A stretch of 64,000 nucleotides of DNA from Citrobacter sp. RHB25-C09 (GCF_013836145.1 NZ_CP057483.1:1240001-1304000); one strand, 5' to 3'. Shown: positions 17,050-26,560, counted from the first letter of the stretch. Notes: generated by a model not told the origin, from the sequence alone. Translations and numbers: made by a program.

Positions 17050-17473
17050 CTTTTAATACTCATTGTTATCAGTATTTAAAAAGACGAGCCATCCCTGGAA
17101 TTATGTCAATTTCATCTCAGAATCAAGATTGCCTGACACCTTGTTTATATAAAAGGCGTTAGGCGTGCGTGATAATGTCAATAAGGAAAATAATAGCCAG
17201 ATAATAAATCGCTCGCACAATATAATAAACGTCTAAATTATTATTGGCCTGGTTGGTGTTCAGGCTAAAGAAATAGACGCATTCGGCATGCTGACATTAT
17301 TCTCAATTATACAAAAGTGAATAAGCATCAAATAATTTTAATTCGTTTCTTAAATTGCTTAATAAGATTCTAACCGTTTGTATTAAATGGGTTTTTGAGA
17401 GGTAAGAGATAAAGATGCTGTTTAAGAAATTGGTGAGGCGAGAAACGTGTTTTTCGGATTTTTATGGATATTT
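17050..17473. other. AT-rich intergenic region upstream of the autotransporter pair
   Basis: About 420 bases of low-GC DNA with no convincing gene. It must hold the promoter of the autotransporter genes, but no unambiguous -35/-10 pair or known operator stands out. The low GC fits silencing by H-NS, which is inference. Confidence 0.6.
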
Positions 17474-17500
17474 GCCCGGTGGCGCTGACGCTTACCGGGC
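17474..17500. repeat. REP-type palindrome downstream of selU
   Basis: GCCCGG / CCGGGC arms just past the selU stop, with the CCTACGG flank. Confidence 0.7.
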
Positions 17501-17514
17501 CTACGGTCTGGCGT

Positions 17515-18585
17515 TTAATGGCTTAGCCATGCCGCCACATCTTCAAATGTCCCGCGATAGACAATCTTCTCTGCTTTCTTTTCCAGTTGGTAGCGATACA
17601 TCGGATCGTAATACTCTTCCAGCAGCGGAACTAACCAACTGAAATGCGCTTCGGTGCTGCCAGTACGACGCTGCTCAGCCAGCGCGACGTCCAGTTTCGC
17701 GCTCAGCGCTTTAAAACGCTGTAAACCCAGTCGGCGCTGAATGGCGAAAAGCCCATGGTGCAGATAGTCGCTGTACGCCTGCCAGCCGTGCTCGTCGCCA
17801 TAGGCGTGGGTGAAATCATGATGCATACGCACAAAATACTCTTCACGCAGGCGCTCCAGACGTCGCTCAAAAGGATCTTCAATCACCGCAATAGAGGCCT
17901 GGGCCATACGCTCGCGCAGGCATTCCGGCAGATGGTTAGCGCCAATCATTCGGCCTTCATCCTCCAGCACCCAGCGGGGAGCCTGCTTTTTGAGGAGCGT
18001 AACCGCCAGCAGGTTTTCGAAACTTGCCTGACTGAGCTGGGGGTCCAGCGTGCGGCCGAAAGAGGAGCCGCGATGGTGCGCCAGCCCTTCAAGATCGACG
18101 CCATTTTCCTGCTGCTGAACAAGCTGTGTTTTGCCGTTGCCGGTACAGCCGCCGATCAGCACGATGGGCTTTCGCACCTGTTCTTCTGTTGCGCTTATTG
18201 CCACCTGACGTAGCGCTTTGTAGCCGCCGCGGATAAGCGGATAATCAACCCCCGCGTCATGCAGCCACTGTTGCGTAATATGTGAACGCTGACCGCCGCG
18301 GGCGCAGCAGAGATAACCCTGCGGGTACCTTTTGCAGGCCTCCAGCCAGGCGTCCAGTCGCTGCTGGCGGATCTCGCCGCTGACCAACCGATGCCCGAGC
18401 GCAAGCGCGGCGTCTGGACCCTGGCGTTTATAGCAGGTACCAACGGCGGCGCGTTCGTCATCGTTCATCAAGGGCAAATTTATTGCGCCAGGCATTGCGC
18501 CTTGCTGAAACTCAACCGGCGCGCGTACATCGAGTAAGGGCGTATCGGCGCGAAGGATCGCCCGATAGTCCGTTCCATCGTTCAT
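17515..18585 (-). CDS. selU: tRNA 2-selenouridine synthase SelU
   Basis: A 356-residue protein with an N-terminal rhodanese domain (about 1-125, catalytic loop CCARGGQRS) and a P-loop domain (about 135-356, Walker A GGCTGNGKT). It replaces sulfur by selenium in 2-thiouridine at the wobble position of tRNA-Lys, -Glu and -Gln via a geranylated intermediate. The double Cys of the active loop includes the residue needed for selenium transfer. Start ATG at 18585 after AGGATTTCAA. The length is close to the 364 residues of E. coli YbbB. Confidence 0.94.
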   Translation of the reverse strand: MNDGTDYRAILRADTPLLDVRAPVEFQQGAMPGAINLPLMNDDERAAVGTCYKRQGPDAALALGHRLVSGEIRQQRLDAWLEACKRYPQGYLCCARGGQRSHITQQWLHDAGVDYPLIRGGYKALRQVAISATEEQVRKPIVLIGGCTGNGKTQLVQQQENGVDLEGLAHHRGSSFGRTLDPQLSQASFENLLAVTLLKKQAPRWVLEDEGRMIGANHLPECLRERMAQASIAVIEDPFERRLERLREEYFVRMHHDFTHAYGDEHGWQAYSDYLHHGLFAIQRRLGLQRFKALSAKLDVALAEQRRTGSTEAHFSWLVPLLEEYYDPMYRYQLEKKAEKIVYRGTFEDVAAWLSH

Positions 18586-18682
18586 TTGAAATCCTGAAAT
18601 TACAAAACCGCAATGGTGGGGATTTTACGCGCTGAAGGAGAGGGCGGGAAAGCATAACTTAAACTTCCCCGCTTATTTGAGC

Positions 18683-19750
18683 TTAACGGAGCTGACTTTG
18701 TGCCCAGATGATACCGCTGGCGTATTCCGGCGGCAGAAGTGGGGAGAGGGCTTCCAGCGTGGCGCTCAGCCGCGCGGTGTCGCTGTCGGTCAGGTTCAGG
18801 TGACCGACTTTACGTCCCGGGCGCACCTCTTTGTCGTACCAGTGCAGATGAACCAGCGGCAGCTTCAACCAGTCATAATTCAGATCGCTGCCAATCAGGT
18901 TCACCATCACCGATGGGCTGTTTACTACTGGCGTCGGCAGCGGAAGACCGGTAATCGCCCGCAGATGCAGCTCAAACTGGCTGATGCTGGCACCGTTCTG
19001 TGTCCAGTGTCCGCTGTTATGCACGCGTGGCGCCAGTTCATTGATCAGCAAGCCTTCGGGCGTCACAAAACACTCCATCGCCATTACGCCGACATAATTC
19101 AGTTCCTGCATAATGGCAGAAAGCATGGCTTCGGCCTGGGTCTGCTGCTGTGCGTTAGCCTGTGGGAAGGCAACGCTGGTGCGAAGGATGCCCTCCTGAT
19201 GCAGGTTGCGTGTTAAAGGATAGAACACCGTGCTGCCGTCATGAGCGCGGGCGCCAACCAGCGACACCTCTCCCGAGAAATTAATGCCCTGCTCGACGAT
19301 ACACTCGCCATAACAGTCATCCGGCAACTGCCCGGTTTCAGTCGCACGCAACCGCCACTGGCCGCGACCGTCATAGCCGCCAACGCGGCGTTTAACGATT
19401 GCCAGTTCGCCTAAACGCTTGAACACCGCAGGCCATTCGCTGTTGTCCGCCAGCAACTGCCAGGGGGCGGTTGCCAGGTTGAGCTTATCGAAAAGCTGCT
19501 TTTGCGTCAGGCGATCGGCGATGACAGGGAACACGTCGCGGTTAACAAACGCCGGGTGGCGCGCCAGTTCGCGCGTTAATGCCGTTTCCGGCCAGCGCTC
19601 GATTTCCGCCGTAATGACGCTTTGCTGAAAGGGCACCGCGGCAGGTTCTGCATCCAGCCCTACCGGCCAGACGGCGATACCGAGCGGTTCGCCAGCCTGA
19701 CGCAGCATTCGACCTAACTGGCCGTTGCCCAGCACACAAACCTGCTTCAT
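18683..19750 (-). CDS. purK: N5-carboxyaminoimidazole ribonucleotide synthase PurK
   Basis: A 355-residue ATP-grasp enzyme of purine synthesis that makes N5-CAIR from AIR, bicarbonate and ATP. The N-terminal NAIR-binding motif VLGNGQLGRML (residues 5-15) is present. So are the ATP-grasp loop KRRVGGYDGRGQW and the metal-binding segment NELAPRVHNSGHWT. Overlaps purE by four bases (ATGA), the standard coupled purEK arrangement. Confidence 0.97.
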   Translation of the reverse strand: MKQVCVLGNGQLGRMLRQAGEPLGIAVWPVGLDAEPAAVPFQQSVITAEIERWPETALTRELARHPAFVNRDVFPVIADRLTQKQLFDKLNLATAPWQLLADNSEWPAVFKRLGELAIVKRRVGGYDGRGQWRLRATETGQLPDDCYGECIVEQGINFSGEVSLVGARAHDGSTVFYPLTRNLHQEGILRTSVAFPQANAQQQTQAEAMLSAIMQELNYVGVMAMECFVTPEGLLINELAPRVHNSGHWTQNGASISQFELHLRAITGLPLPTPVVNSPSVMVNLIGSDLNYDWLKLPLVHLHWYDKEVRPGRKVGHLNLTDSDTARLSATLEALSPLLPPEYASGIIWAQSQLR

Positions 19751-20256
19751 GCCTCACCTCGCGGATCCGGGTTCTCCAGAACCTCGTCCGTTTGCGCACG
19801 ACGCCAGTCGCTCAGGCGTTGATGCAACGCTTTGTCATGAGTGGCGAGAATTTGCGCCGCCAGCAGCGCCGCATTTGCCGCGCCCGCTTTGCCAATGGCC
19901 AGTGTACCAACCGGGATCCCGCGCGGCATCTGCACAATAGAGTACAGGCTATCGACGCCGCTCAGGGCGGCGCTTTGTACAGGAACACCCAGAACCGGCA
20001 CCAGCGTTTTCGCCGCGATCATCCCCGGAAGATGCGCAGCACCACCCGCGCCAGCAATAATCACCTGATAGCCGTTTGCTTCTGCGCCTTCGGCGAAGCT
20101 GAACAGTTTATCGGGAGTGCGGTGGGCGGAGACAACTTCAACGTGGTGAGGAATGTCCAGGACGGTAAAAATGTCGGCGGCGAACTGCATGGTAGCCCAG
20201 TCGCTTTTGGACCCCATCACGATGGCGACACGCGCCGGATTATTGTGGGAAGACAT
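19747..20256 (-). CDS. purE: N5-CAIR mutase PurE
   Basis: A 169-residue class I PurE that converts N5-CAIR to CAIR. The phosphate-binding motif MGSKSDW (residues 14-20), the catalytic VSAHRTPD and the GAGGAAHLPGM loop are intact. The start at 20256 gives the exact E. coli length; an in-frame start 72 bases upstream would overlap the operator region. A PurR box lies 70-90 bases upstream. Confidence 0.97.
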   Translation of the reverse strand: MSSHNNPARVAIVMGSKSDWATMQFAADIFTVLDIPHHVEVVSAHRTPDKLFSFAEGAEANGYQVIIAGAGGAAHLPGMIAAKTLVPVLGVPVQSAALSGVDSLYSIVQMPRGIPVGTLAIGKAGAANAALLAAQILATHDKALHQRLSDWRRAQTDEVLENPDPRGEA

Positions 20257-20324
20257 GCGTCTTAAAACTCCTGTGGTGCGGGACACACTGCTTTTGAGGC
20301 CACAGAGAATAGCACGGAAAGAGG

Positions 20325-20342
20325 GCAAGGAAAACGGTTGCG
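20325..20342 (-). promoter_or_regulatory. PurR operator of purEK
   Basis: Read on the minus strand, CGCAACCGTTTTCCTTGC matches the PurR consensus (ACGCAAACGTTTNCGT) in the purE upstream region, as at the E. coli purEK promoter. It predicts repression by PurR with hypoxanthine or guanine. Confidence 0.75.
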
Positions 20343-20374
20343 CGGTTGAAATTCCAGCAACCAGGCGGGAGAGA

Positions 20375-21097
20375 TTAAAACGGGAAACGGATCAATTCAA
20401 CGTCATTTGGGGTGACTTTTACCATGGAGCCTTCGCTGTGCCAGGCGCCTAAAACCACGCGGAAAGCGGGCATACCGTTGGCGGAAAGTTCATGCACATC
20501 GGGGCGATGGGTATGGCCGTGGATCAGCCACTGGACGCGATATTTTTCCATTTCAGCGATGACGGTCTGTGGATTGACATCCATGATCTCCAGCGACTTG
20601 CTGCTGTTAGCGGCTTTGCTGCCTGCACGCATCTTCGCGGCCACGCGCTTACGGATAAACAGCGGCAGGGCGAGAAACAGCGTTTGCAGCCAGCGCTGAT
20701 GGACTTTAGCGCGAAATGCCTGATAACCCGCGTCGTCGGTACAAAGGGTATCACCGTGCATGATGAGCACCCGGCGACCATACAGATCAAGCACCTTTTC
20801 CTGGGGCAGCAGCGTCATGCCGCTTTCCCGAGCGAAGCGTTTGCCAAGCAGGAAGTCACGGTTACCGTGAATGAAGAAGCAGGGAACGCCGGAATCAACG
20901 ACCGCTTTGATGGCGGTTGCTATTTCACGGTGCAGCGGGTTGGGATCGTCATCACCAATCCACGCTTCAAAGAGATCGCCGAGAATGTATAACGCATCGG
21001 CCTGACGCGCATCACCGGCTAAAAAACGCAGAAAACCGGCGACGATCGCCGGTTCTTCCGTGCAGAGGTGAAGATCTGCAATAAAAAGTGTCGTCAC
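20375..21097 (-). CDS. lpxH: UDP-2,3-diacylglucosamine pyrophosphohydrolase LpxH
   Basis: A 240-residue calcineurin-like phosphoesterase of lipid A synthesis that releases UMP from UDP-2,3-diacylglucosamine at the inner-membrane surface. The metal ligands lie in the motifs IADLHL, ILGDLFEAWIGDDD, IHGNRDF, IMHGDT and IHGHTHRP. The start is GTG (21095-21097), as in E. coli. It lies two bases after ppiB, in a probable ppiB-lpxH transcript that can run on into purEK. Confidence 0.97.
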   Translation of the reverse strand: MTTLFIADLHLCTEEPAIVAGFLRFLAGDARQADALYILGDLFEAWIGDDDPNPLHREIATAIKAVVDSGVPCFFIHGNRDFLLGKRFARESGMTLLPQEKVLDLYGRRVLIMHGDTLCTDDAGYQAFRAKVHQRWLQTLFLALPLFIRKRVAAKMRAGSKAANSSKSLEIMDVNPQTVIAEMEKYRVQWLIHGHTHRPDVHELSANGMPAFRVVLGAWHSEGSMVKVTPNDVELIRFPF

Positions 21098-21099
21098 GA

Positions 21100-21594
21100 T
21101 TACTCGCTGACGGTCACATTTTCAATAATAACGTCTTCTTTCGGTACGTCCTGATGCATGCCGCTACGACCGGTAGAAACGCCTTTGATTTTATCAACCA
21201 CGTCCATGCCTTCAACCACTTCGGCAAACACGCAGTAGCCCCAACCCTGCATGCTTTCAGCAGAGAAGTTCAGGAAGTCGTTATCAGCAACGTTGATGAA
21301 GAACTGCGCCGTTGCGGAGTGCGGAGCCTGGGTACGTGCCATTGCCAGCGTACCGCGGGTGTTTTTCAGGCCGTTGTTGGCTTCGTTTTTGATCGCCTCT
21401 TTCGTGGCTTTCTGTTTCATGCCAGGTTCAAAACCGCCGCCCTGAATCATAAAACCGTTAATGACACGGTGGAAAATGGTGTTGTTGTAAAAACCTTCGC
21501 GGCAGTAGTCCAGGAAGTTTTTAACTGTTTCAGGTGCTTTATCATCAAAAGTTTTGATTACGATATCGCCGTGATTAGTATGGAAAGTAACCAT
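21100..21594 (-). CDS. ppiB: Cytoplasmic peptidyl-prolyl isomerase B (cyclophilin)
   Basis: A 164-residue cyclophilin. The active-site segment FHRVINGFMIQGGGF contains the catalytic Arg, and the conserved FFIN and GYCVFAEVVEG strands are present. It has no signal peptide, so it is the cytoplasmic isoform. First gene of a minus-strand cluster and divergent from cysS. Confidence 0.97.
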   Translation of the reverse strand: MVTFHTNHGDIVIKTFDDKAPETVKNFLDYCREGFYNNTIFHRVINGFMIQGGGFEPGMKQKATKEAIKNEANNGLKNTRGTLAMARTQAPHSATAQFFINVADNDFLNFSAESMQGWGYCVFAEVVEGMDVVDKIKGVSTGRSGMHQDVPKEDVIIENVTVSE

Positions 21595-21767
21595 TTTTGC
21601 ATCCTGTTTCGATAAAGTGGTGCTTTAACCCTGGAAGGGTCAGATATAGGGGGGTGTTATAGCATAACCGCAGGCTGCGATCACCTTGCAAAGTGTGCTG
21701 ACCCCATTCCGAATTATGGGTATTATACCGTCTTTACGATCCACACACGTCTAACACGGAATCTTCA

Positions 21768-23153
21768 ATGTTAAAAATATTTAATACACTGACGCGCCAA
21801 AAAGAGGAATTCAAGCCTATCCATGCCGGGGAAGTCGGCATGTACGTGTGTGGTATTACCGTTTACGATCTCTGTCATATTGGTCACGGGCGTACGTTTG
21901 TTTCGTTTGACGTCGTCGCGCGCTATCTACGCTTCCTCGGCTATAAGCTGAAATACGTCCGGAATATTACCGATATCGACGACAAAATCATTAAGCGCGC
22001 TAACGAAAACGGTGAAAGCTTTGTCGCGTTGGTTGATCGCATGATCGCCGAAATGCACAAGGATTTTGATGCACTGAATATTCTGCGTCCGGATCTCGAA
22101 CCGCGCGCCACGCATCACATTGCCGAAATCATCGAAATCACCGAGCAACTGATTGCCAAAGGTCACGCCTATGTGGCGGACAACGGTGACGTGATGTTCG
22201 ATGTGCCGACCGATCCGAACTACGGTCAACTGTCGCGTCAGGATCTGGATCAACTGCAGGCCGGTGCGCGCGTGGATGTGGTTGATGTGAAACGCAACCC
22301 GATGGACTTCGTGCTGTGGAAGATGTCGAAAGAGGGTGAGCCGAGCTGGCCGTCGCCGTGGGGCGCAGGCCGTCCAGGTTGGCACATTGAATGTTCTGCC
22401 ATGAACTGCAAACAGTTGGGTAACCACTTTGATATTCATGGCGGCGGTTCCGACCTGATGTTCCCGCACCACGAAAACGAAATCGCGCAGTCTACCTGTG
22501 CGCACGACGGCGAATATGTGAATTACTGGATGCATTCCGGCATGGTAATGGTTGACCGCGAAAAGATGTCGAAGTCGCTGGGTAACTTTTTCACCGTGCG
22601 CGACGTGCTGAAGTACTACGATGCGGAAACCGTGCGTTACTTCCTGATGTCCGGGCACTATCGTAGCCAGTTAAATTACAGCGAAGAGAACCTGAAGCAG
22701 GCGCGTTCTGCACTGGAGCGGCTGTACACTGCGCTGCGTGGAACGGATAAATCGGTCGCCCCTGCGGGTGGCGATGCGTTTGAAGCGCGTTTTGTTGAAG
22801 CGATGGACGACGATTTTAATACTCCGGAAGCCTACTCGGTGCTGTTCGATATGGCACGTGAAGTGAATCGTCTGAAAAACGAAGATATGGCTGCGGCGAA
22901 TGCGATGGCGTCACATTTGCGCAAGATTTCTGCCGTGCTGGGTCTGCTGGAACAGGAGCCGGAAGCGTTCCTGCAAAGCGGCGCGCAGGCGGACGATGGC
23001 GAAGTGGCGGAAATTGAAGCGCTGATTCAGCAACGTCTGGATGCCCGTAAAGCGAAAGACTGGGCAGCAGCGGATGCGGCGCGTGACCGTCTGAATGAGA
23101 TGGGGATCGTGCTGGAAGATGGTCCGCAGGGTACCACCTGGCGTCGTAAGTAA
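21768..23153 (+). CDS. cysS: Cysteinyl-tRNA synthetase
   Basis: A 461-residue class I aminoacyl-tRNA synthetase. The HIGH signature is near residues 36-40 (CHIGHGRTF) and KMSKS is near 266-270. Zinc ligands include Cys28 (YVCGITVYD) and the ECSAMNC and HHENEIAQS segments. It charges tRNA-Cys and is essential. Monocistronic, followed by a BIME. Confidence 0.98.
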   Translation: MLKIFNTLTRQKEEFKPIHAGEVGMYVCGITVYDLCHIGHGRTFVSFDVVARYLRFLGYKLKYVRNITDIDDKIIKRANENGESFVALVDRMIAEMHKDFDALNILRPDLEPRATHHIAEIIEITEQLIAKGHAYVADNGDVMFDVPTDPNYGQLSRQDLDQLQAGARVDVVDVKRNPMDFVLWKMSKEGEPSWPSPWGAGRPGWHIECSAMNCKQLGNHFDIHGGGSDLMFPHHENEIAQSTCAHDGEYVNYWMHSGMVMVDREKMSKSLGNFFTVRDVLKYYDAETVRYFLMSGHYRSQLNYSEENLKQARSALERLYTALRGTDKSVAPAGGDAFEARFVEAMDDDFNTPEAYSVLFDMAREVNRLKNEDMAAANAMASHLRKISAVLGLLEQEPEAFLQSGAQADDGEVAEIEALIQQRLDARKAKDWAAADAARDRLNEMGIVLEDGPQGTTWRRK

Positions 23154-23164
23154 TTGCCTGAATT

Positions 23165-23247
23165 GCCGGATGGCGGCTAACGCCTTATCCGGCCTACAAT
23201 ACGCATGACTTGTAGGCCGGATAAGACGCCACGCGTCACCCTCCGGC
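23165..23247. repeat. BIME: inverted REP pair between cysS and ybcI
   Basis: GCCGGATGGCG...TCCGGC (23165-23193) faces GTAGGCCGGATAAGACG...CTCCGGC (23212-23247) in the convergent gap. Confidence 0.9.
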
Positions 23248-23252
23248 GATGA

Positions 23253-23777
23253 TTAATGCTTCCTGTACCACCACAGCAATCCCATCATGGCTAACCCCGG
23301 CAGCCACACCCACATTAATTCTGAAATAATAACCTGATGCCCATACGGCGTGGTATAGCGCGATAGCGCAAACGGCGCGACCTTAATCACCTGCCAGGGG
23401 GCAAAAAAACGTTCGTCCGACCACGGCCACAGCCAGCCGACGCCTTTACCGCCGGTGGTGATTGAATCAAGCAGACTGTGTGAGAGCAGTGATACCGTCA
23501 GAAACAGCCAGCAGCGAACCAACCCGGCTTTGAACCATCTTCGCCCAATCAGCACGCAGAGTATGGGCACCAGAAAAGCAAACAGCAGCGAGTGGGTAAA
23601 GCCACGGTGACCGAATACGTTGCCATAGGCCACACCAAATTTGAATGAGAGCACGTCTGCATCCGGCAACATCGCCAGCACGATGCCGGTAAACAGCAGA
23701 CGAGGAGGAATGACCTTCAGACCCAGACCTAAGCCGAGGCAAATCGGAACTGCAGCGTGGGTGATAACAGTAGGCAT
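23253..23777 (-). CDS. ybcI: Inner-membrane protein YbcI (YdjM/DUF457 metal-dependent hydrolase-like)
   Basis: A 174-residue multi-spanning membrane protein matching E. coli YbcI. The conserved polar motifs THAAVP (residues 5-10), DADVL, GHRGFTHSL and SHSLLDSITTGGKG carry the His/Asp residues shared by the YdjM/LexA-regulated membrane hydrolase family. The start at 23777 (MPTVITHAAV) matches E. coli; the in-frame upstream ATG or TTG would add six residues. The substrate is unknown. Confidence 0.9.
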   Translation of the reverse strand: MPTVITHAAVPICLGLGLGLKVIPPRLLFTGIVLAMLPDADVLSFKFGVAYGNVFGHRGFTHSLLFAFLVPILCVLIGRRWFKAGLVRCWLFLTVSLLSHSLLDSITTGGKGVGWLWPWSDERFFAPWQVIKVAPFALSRYTTPYGHQVIISELMWVWLPGLAMMGLLWWYRKH

Positions 23778-23850
23778 GGCAATTGTCCGCAGCAAATCAG
23801 AGCAATATAGCAGCGATCGGCGGCTAAAAACCCTGTGTTAAATTCTGAAA

Positions 23851-24867
23851 TTACGCGGACTCGCGTGCGATCAATTGGCCGGAGAGCGTAATGCGCTGGG
23901 TTTGCAGTTCCGGTTCCTTCAGCTTTCGCATCATCAGGCTGGCAGCCTGGCGTCCTGTCTCTTCGCTGGCGGAGGAGACAAAGGTGAACGACGGGGATGT
24001 CAGGTTGACGTGGAGCATATCTTCAAACCCCACCAGGGCAACCTGTTGCGTCAGGAAGACATCTTTACCCACTGTGCGCCCGACCTGATGAATGCCGGAA
24101 AGAGAGCCAATAATCGCGTCGGGTGAATGGCAGAGCAGGGCGGTGATGGTGTTGTTTTTTTCGAGGAGTTGGCGAGTCGCCCATTCCGCTGCCTGGGTAT
24201 TGTCGCTACAGGCCGGCGCAGATTCCTCACGATAAATCAGTCCGTTCTGTGTAATGGCACTGCGAAATCCTAACAGCCGTTGTTCACGAATGCGACACCC
24301 TTCCTGGCCGCCAATATAGGCGATATTACGATGCCCGCGCTCGATAAGGTAACGCGTAGCGAGATTTGCCGCCTGGCGATTATCACGCATGACCAGATTG
24401 CATTTTTCATCAAGCAGGGATTGTGATACGACCACTAATGGCAAAGGGCACTGACGTATTTTTTCCGGCAACGCCACCGCATGGTTGTCTGAAGAGAGAT
24501 AAATCACCCCCGCAACGCCCTGCTGCTTAAACGACAGCAGGCAGCGTTCAAGATGATCGTCGTCATTAAGCGGTTGCCCGAGAAAGACCATAAACCCGTG
24601 CTTTTCCAGTTCCTGAACAATGCTTGCCATCACTTTAATGGAGAAGCTGTCGCTGAAATCGCGCAGGACAAGGCCGATAAGATTTGAGGTGTTAGCGCGG
24701 AGATTCGCAGCCGCGACGTTGTGAATATAGCCCAGTTTATCGATGGCAGCCTGAACCTTCTCAATCGTTGCCTCTGAGATTTTCCCTTTCTGGCGTAGTA
24801 CCAGCGAGACGGTCGACACCGATACGCCCGCCTGCCTGGCAACATCAATAATGCTGACTTTCTTCAA
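23851..24867 (-). CDS. LacI-family repressor of the adjacent PTS gene
   Basis: A 338-residue LacI/GalR regulator. The HTH is at residues 4-24 (IDVARQAGVSVSTVSLVL), followed by the hinge helix (NVAAANLRA) and a periplasmic-binding-like effector domain to the C-terminus. It resembles MalI in its HTH and in sitting beside a glucose-family PTS permease, but it is not E. coli MalI. It lies 83 bases downstream of the PTS gene on the same strand, so it is probably co-transcribed and autoregulated through the palindrome at 26493-26523. The effector is unknown and presumably the sugar or sugar phosphate handled by the PTS. Confidence 0.88.
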   Translation of the reverse strand: MKKVSIIDVARQAGVSVSTVSLVLRQKGKISEATIEKVQAAIDKLGYIHNVAAANLRANTSNLIGLVLRDFSDSFSIKVMASIVQELEKHGFMVFLGQPLNDDDHLERCLLSFKQQGVAGVIYLSSDNHAVALPEKIRQCPLPLVVVSQSLLDEKCNLVMRDNRQAANLATRYLIERGHRNIAYIGGQEGCRIREQRLLGFRSAITQNGLIYREESAPACSDNTQAAEWATRQLLEKNNTITALLCHSPDAIIGSLSGIHQVGRTVGKDVFLTQQVALVGFEDMLHVNLTSPSFTFVSSASEETGRQAASLMMRKLKEPELQTQRITLSGQLIARESA

Positions 24868-24950
24868 AACAACTCCCTGAAATTTATCCGTTATCAGCCC
24901 AATAAGACACGCCTTCCAGCGTACAGGAGACGTGTCTTTCAGGCATCTTA

Positions 24951-26450
24951 TTATTTTCCGATAAGAGTGGACATGGTCTGGGCGATAAACTGCGCTCTTG
25001 CGCCGAAAATCACCTGGATACCGTTATCGCCGACAAAGACCACGCCGCGCGCGCCCAGGCCATTAAGACCGTCTTTATCGACCACATCGCTTTTTGCCAC
25101 TTCCAGGCGCAAACGGGTGATGCAGGAACCCACGGACTCGATATTTTCTGCGCCGCCCAACAGGCCAATGATTTCAGTAGCAATTTCAGTATCGGTTTTG
25201 TCGTTCACATTCACGTTTACTTCAGTGCGACCCGGCGTTTTGATATCGAAACGACGGATCACAAAGCGGAACGTAAAATAGTAAATCAACGCCATCGGCA
25301 CACCGATAATAATCGCACTCAGGAAGTTGGTCTGGTAGCCATTAAACGATGGCAGGATGCCAAACGACAGGTAGTCGATAAAGCCCGCAGAGAACGATTT
25401 GGCAATATGTGCATCCAGCAGATACATCGACATATAAGCCAGACCCGCCATGATAGCGTTAAACACGTACAGAATGGGGGCAACGAAGATAAAGGTAAAC
25501 TCAACCGGCTCGGTAATCCCGGTCAGGAAACAGGTCAGCGCCGCAGAGAAGAGGATACCGGCCGCGATTTTCCTGTTTTTCGTATACGCTTCGTGATACA
25601 TCGCCAGACATGCTGCGGGCAGTGCAAACAGCATCAGAGGGAATTCACCCTGCATGAACTTACCGGCGTTTTGATAAGTATCGCTGCTGAAGGATTTGGT
25701 CCCTTCTTCCAGCATCTTAAACCAAATGGTCTGATCGCCATGAATCACCTGTCCCGCCTGAGTGGTGTAATCACCGAACGAATACCAGAAGGACGGATAC
25801 CAGATGTGGTGCAGGCCAAGCGGGATGAGCGCACGCTCTACCAGACCGAAGATAAAGGTGGAGGCCGCCTGGTTATCGCCGTTGACGATAACAGAAAGCG
25901 CATCGATACCGGACTGAATATGCTGCCAGACGTAGGGAAGTAACAGGCCGAGCAGGAATGAGAGGAAGGCCGTTGCAATCGCCACGAAGCGCTTACCGGA
26001 GAAGAAACCGAGAAATTCAGGCAACTGCATGGTGTGGAAACGGTTATAGCACCAGGCGGCAAGGATACCGCATATCAGGCCGCCAAAGACGCCCATTTGC
26101 AGTGTCGGAATACCGACGACCATCGCATATTTACCGCCCTGAGAGGCCATTTCCGGCGTGATACTGAGCACCGTGCCGATGGTGATGTTTGTCACAAACA
26201 CGGAAACTGCCGCGGACAACGCCGCAATTCCGGATTCAGAAGCAAGCCCTACGGCTGAGCCGATAGCAAAGAGCATGGGCAGGTTATCAAAAATAACCCC
26301 GCCCGCGTTCATCATTAACGGCAGATGAAATTTATCCCCGAAGGCCAACAACAGGCCGGCTGCGGGAAGTAACGAGATTGGCAGCATGAGCGCGCGACCA
26401 ATCATCGACAGTTTAGAAAGCGATTTAACCAACCCTGATATCAGACTCAT
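24951..26450 (-). CDS. PTS sugar permease EIICB, glucose/maltose family
   Basis: A 499-residue fused permease. The EIIC membrane domain occupies about residues 1-395, with the GITEPVEFTF motif near 318-327 that binds sugar. The EIIB domain is about 415-499, with the phosphorylation motif C443-I-T-R-L-R. No EIIA domain is encoded or found nearby, so phosphate should come from the shared EIIA-Glc (Crr). It imports and phosphorylates a hexose or disaccharide of the glucose/maltose/N-acetylglucosamine class; the exact sugar cannot be read. No dedicated phospho-glycosidase lies next to it. Start ATG at 26450 after a GGGGGA site. Confidence 0.9.
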   Translation of the reverse strand: MSLISGLVKSLSKLSMIGRALMLPISLLPAAGLLLAFGDKFHLPLMMNAGGVIFDNLPMLFAIGSAVGLASESGIAALSAAVSVFVTNITIGTVLSITPEMASQGGKYAMVVGIPTLQMGVFGGLICGILAAWCYNRFHTMQLPEFLGFFSGKRFVAIATAFLSFLLGLLLPYVWQHIQSGIDALSVIVNGDNQAASTFIFGLVERALIPLGLHHIWYPSFWYSFGDYTTQAGQVIHGDQTIWFKMLEEGTKSFSSDTYQNAGKFMQGEFPLMLFALPAACLAMYHEAYTKNRKIAAGILFSAALTCFLTGITEPVEFTFIFVAPILYVFNAIMAGLAYMSMYLLDAHIAKSFSAGFIDYLSFGILPSFNGYQTNFLSAIIIGVPMALIYYFTFRFVIRRFDIKTPGRTEVNVNVNDKTDTEIATEIIGLLGGAENIESVGSCITRLRLEVAKSDVVDKDGLNGLGARGVVFVGDNGIQVIFGARAQFIAQTMSTLIGK

Positions 26451-26492
26451 GCTGATTTCCCCCTGAGTAGCGCTTTTTAGCGCTGTTATTGT

Positions 26493-26523
26493 AAGTAGAA
26501 CGTTCTAGTAGAACGTTCTACTT
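26493..26523. promoter_or_regulatory. 31-base palindromic operator upstream of the PTS gene
   Basis: Perfect 15-base arms surround a single central base. Inside are two copies of AGAACGTTCT (26497-26506 and 26510-26519) with a 13-base period. It lies 43 bases before the PTS start and is the obvious candidate binding site of the co-directional LacI-type repressor. Confidence 0.8.
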
Positions 26524-26560
26524 ATCGTGCTCAAGGTGTGAACAACGCGCAACATAAATT

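Noticed and set aside
21927..22658. Minus-strand 243-residue open frame opposite cysS
   Set aside because: Shadow of the essential cysS gene; rich in His/Arg/Val from reverse codons.
23851..24867. Naming the LacI regulator malI and the PTS gene malX
   Set aside because: The fold and arrangement are similar but the sequences are not those of E. coli MalI/MalX, and no malY-like gene is present.
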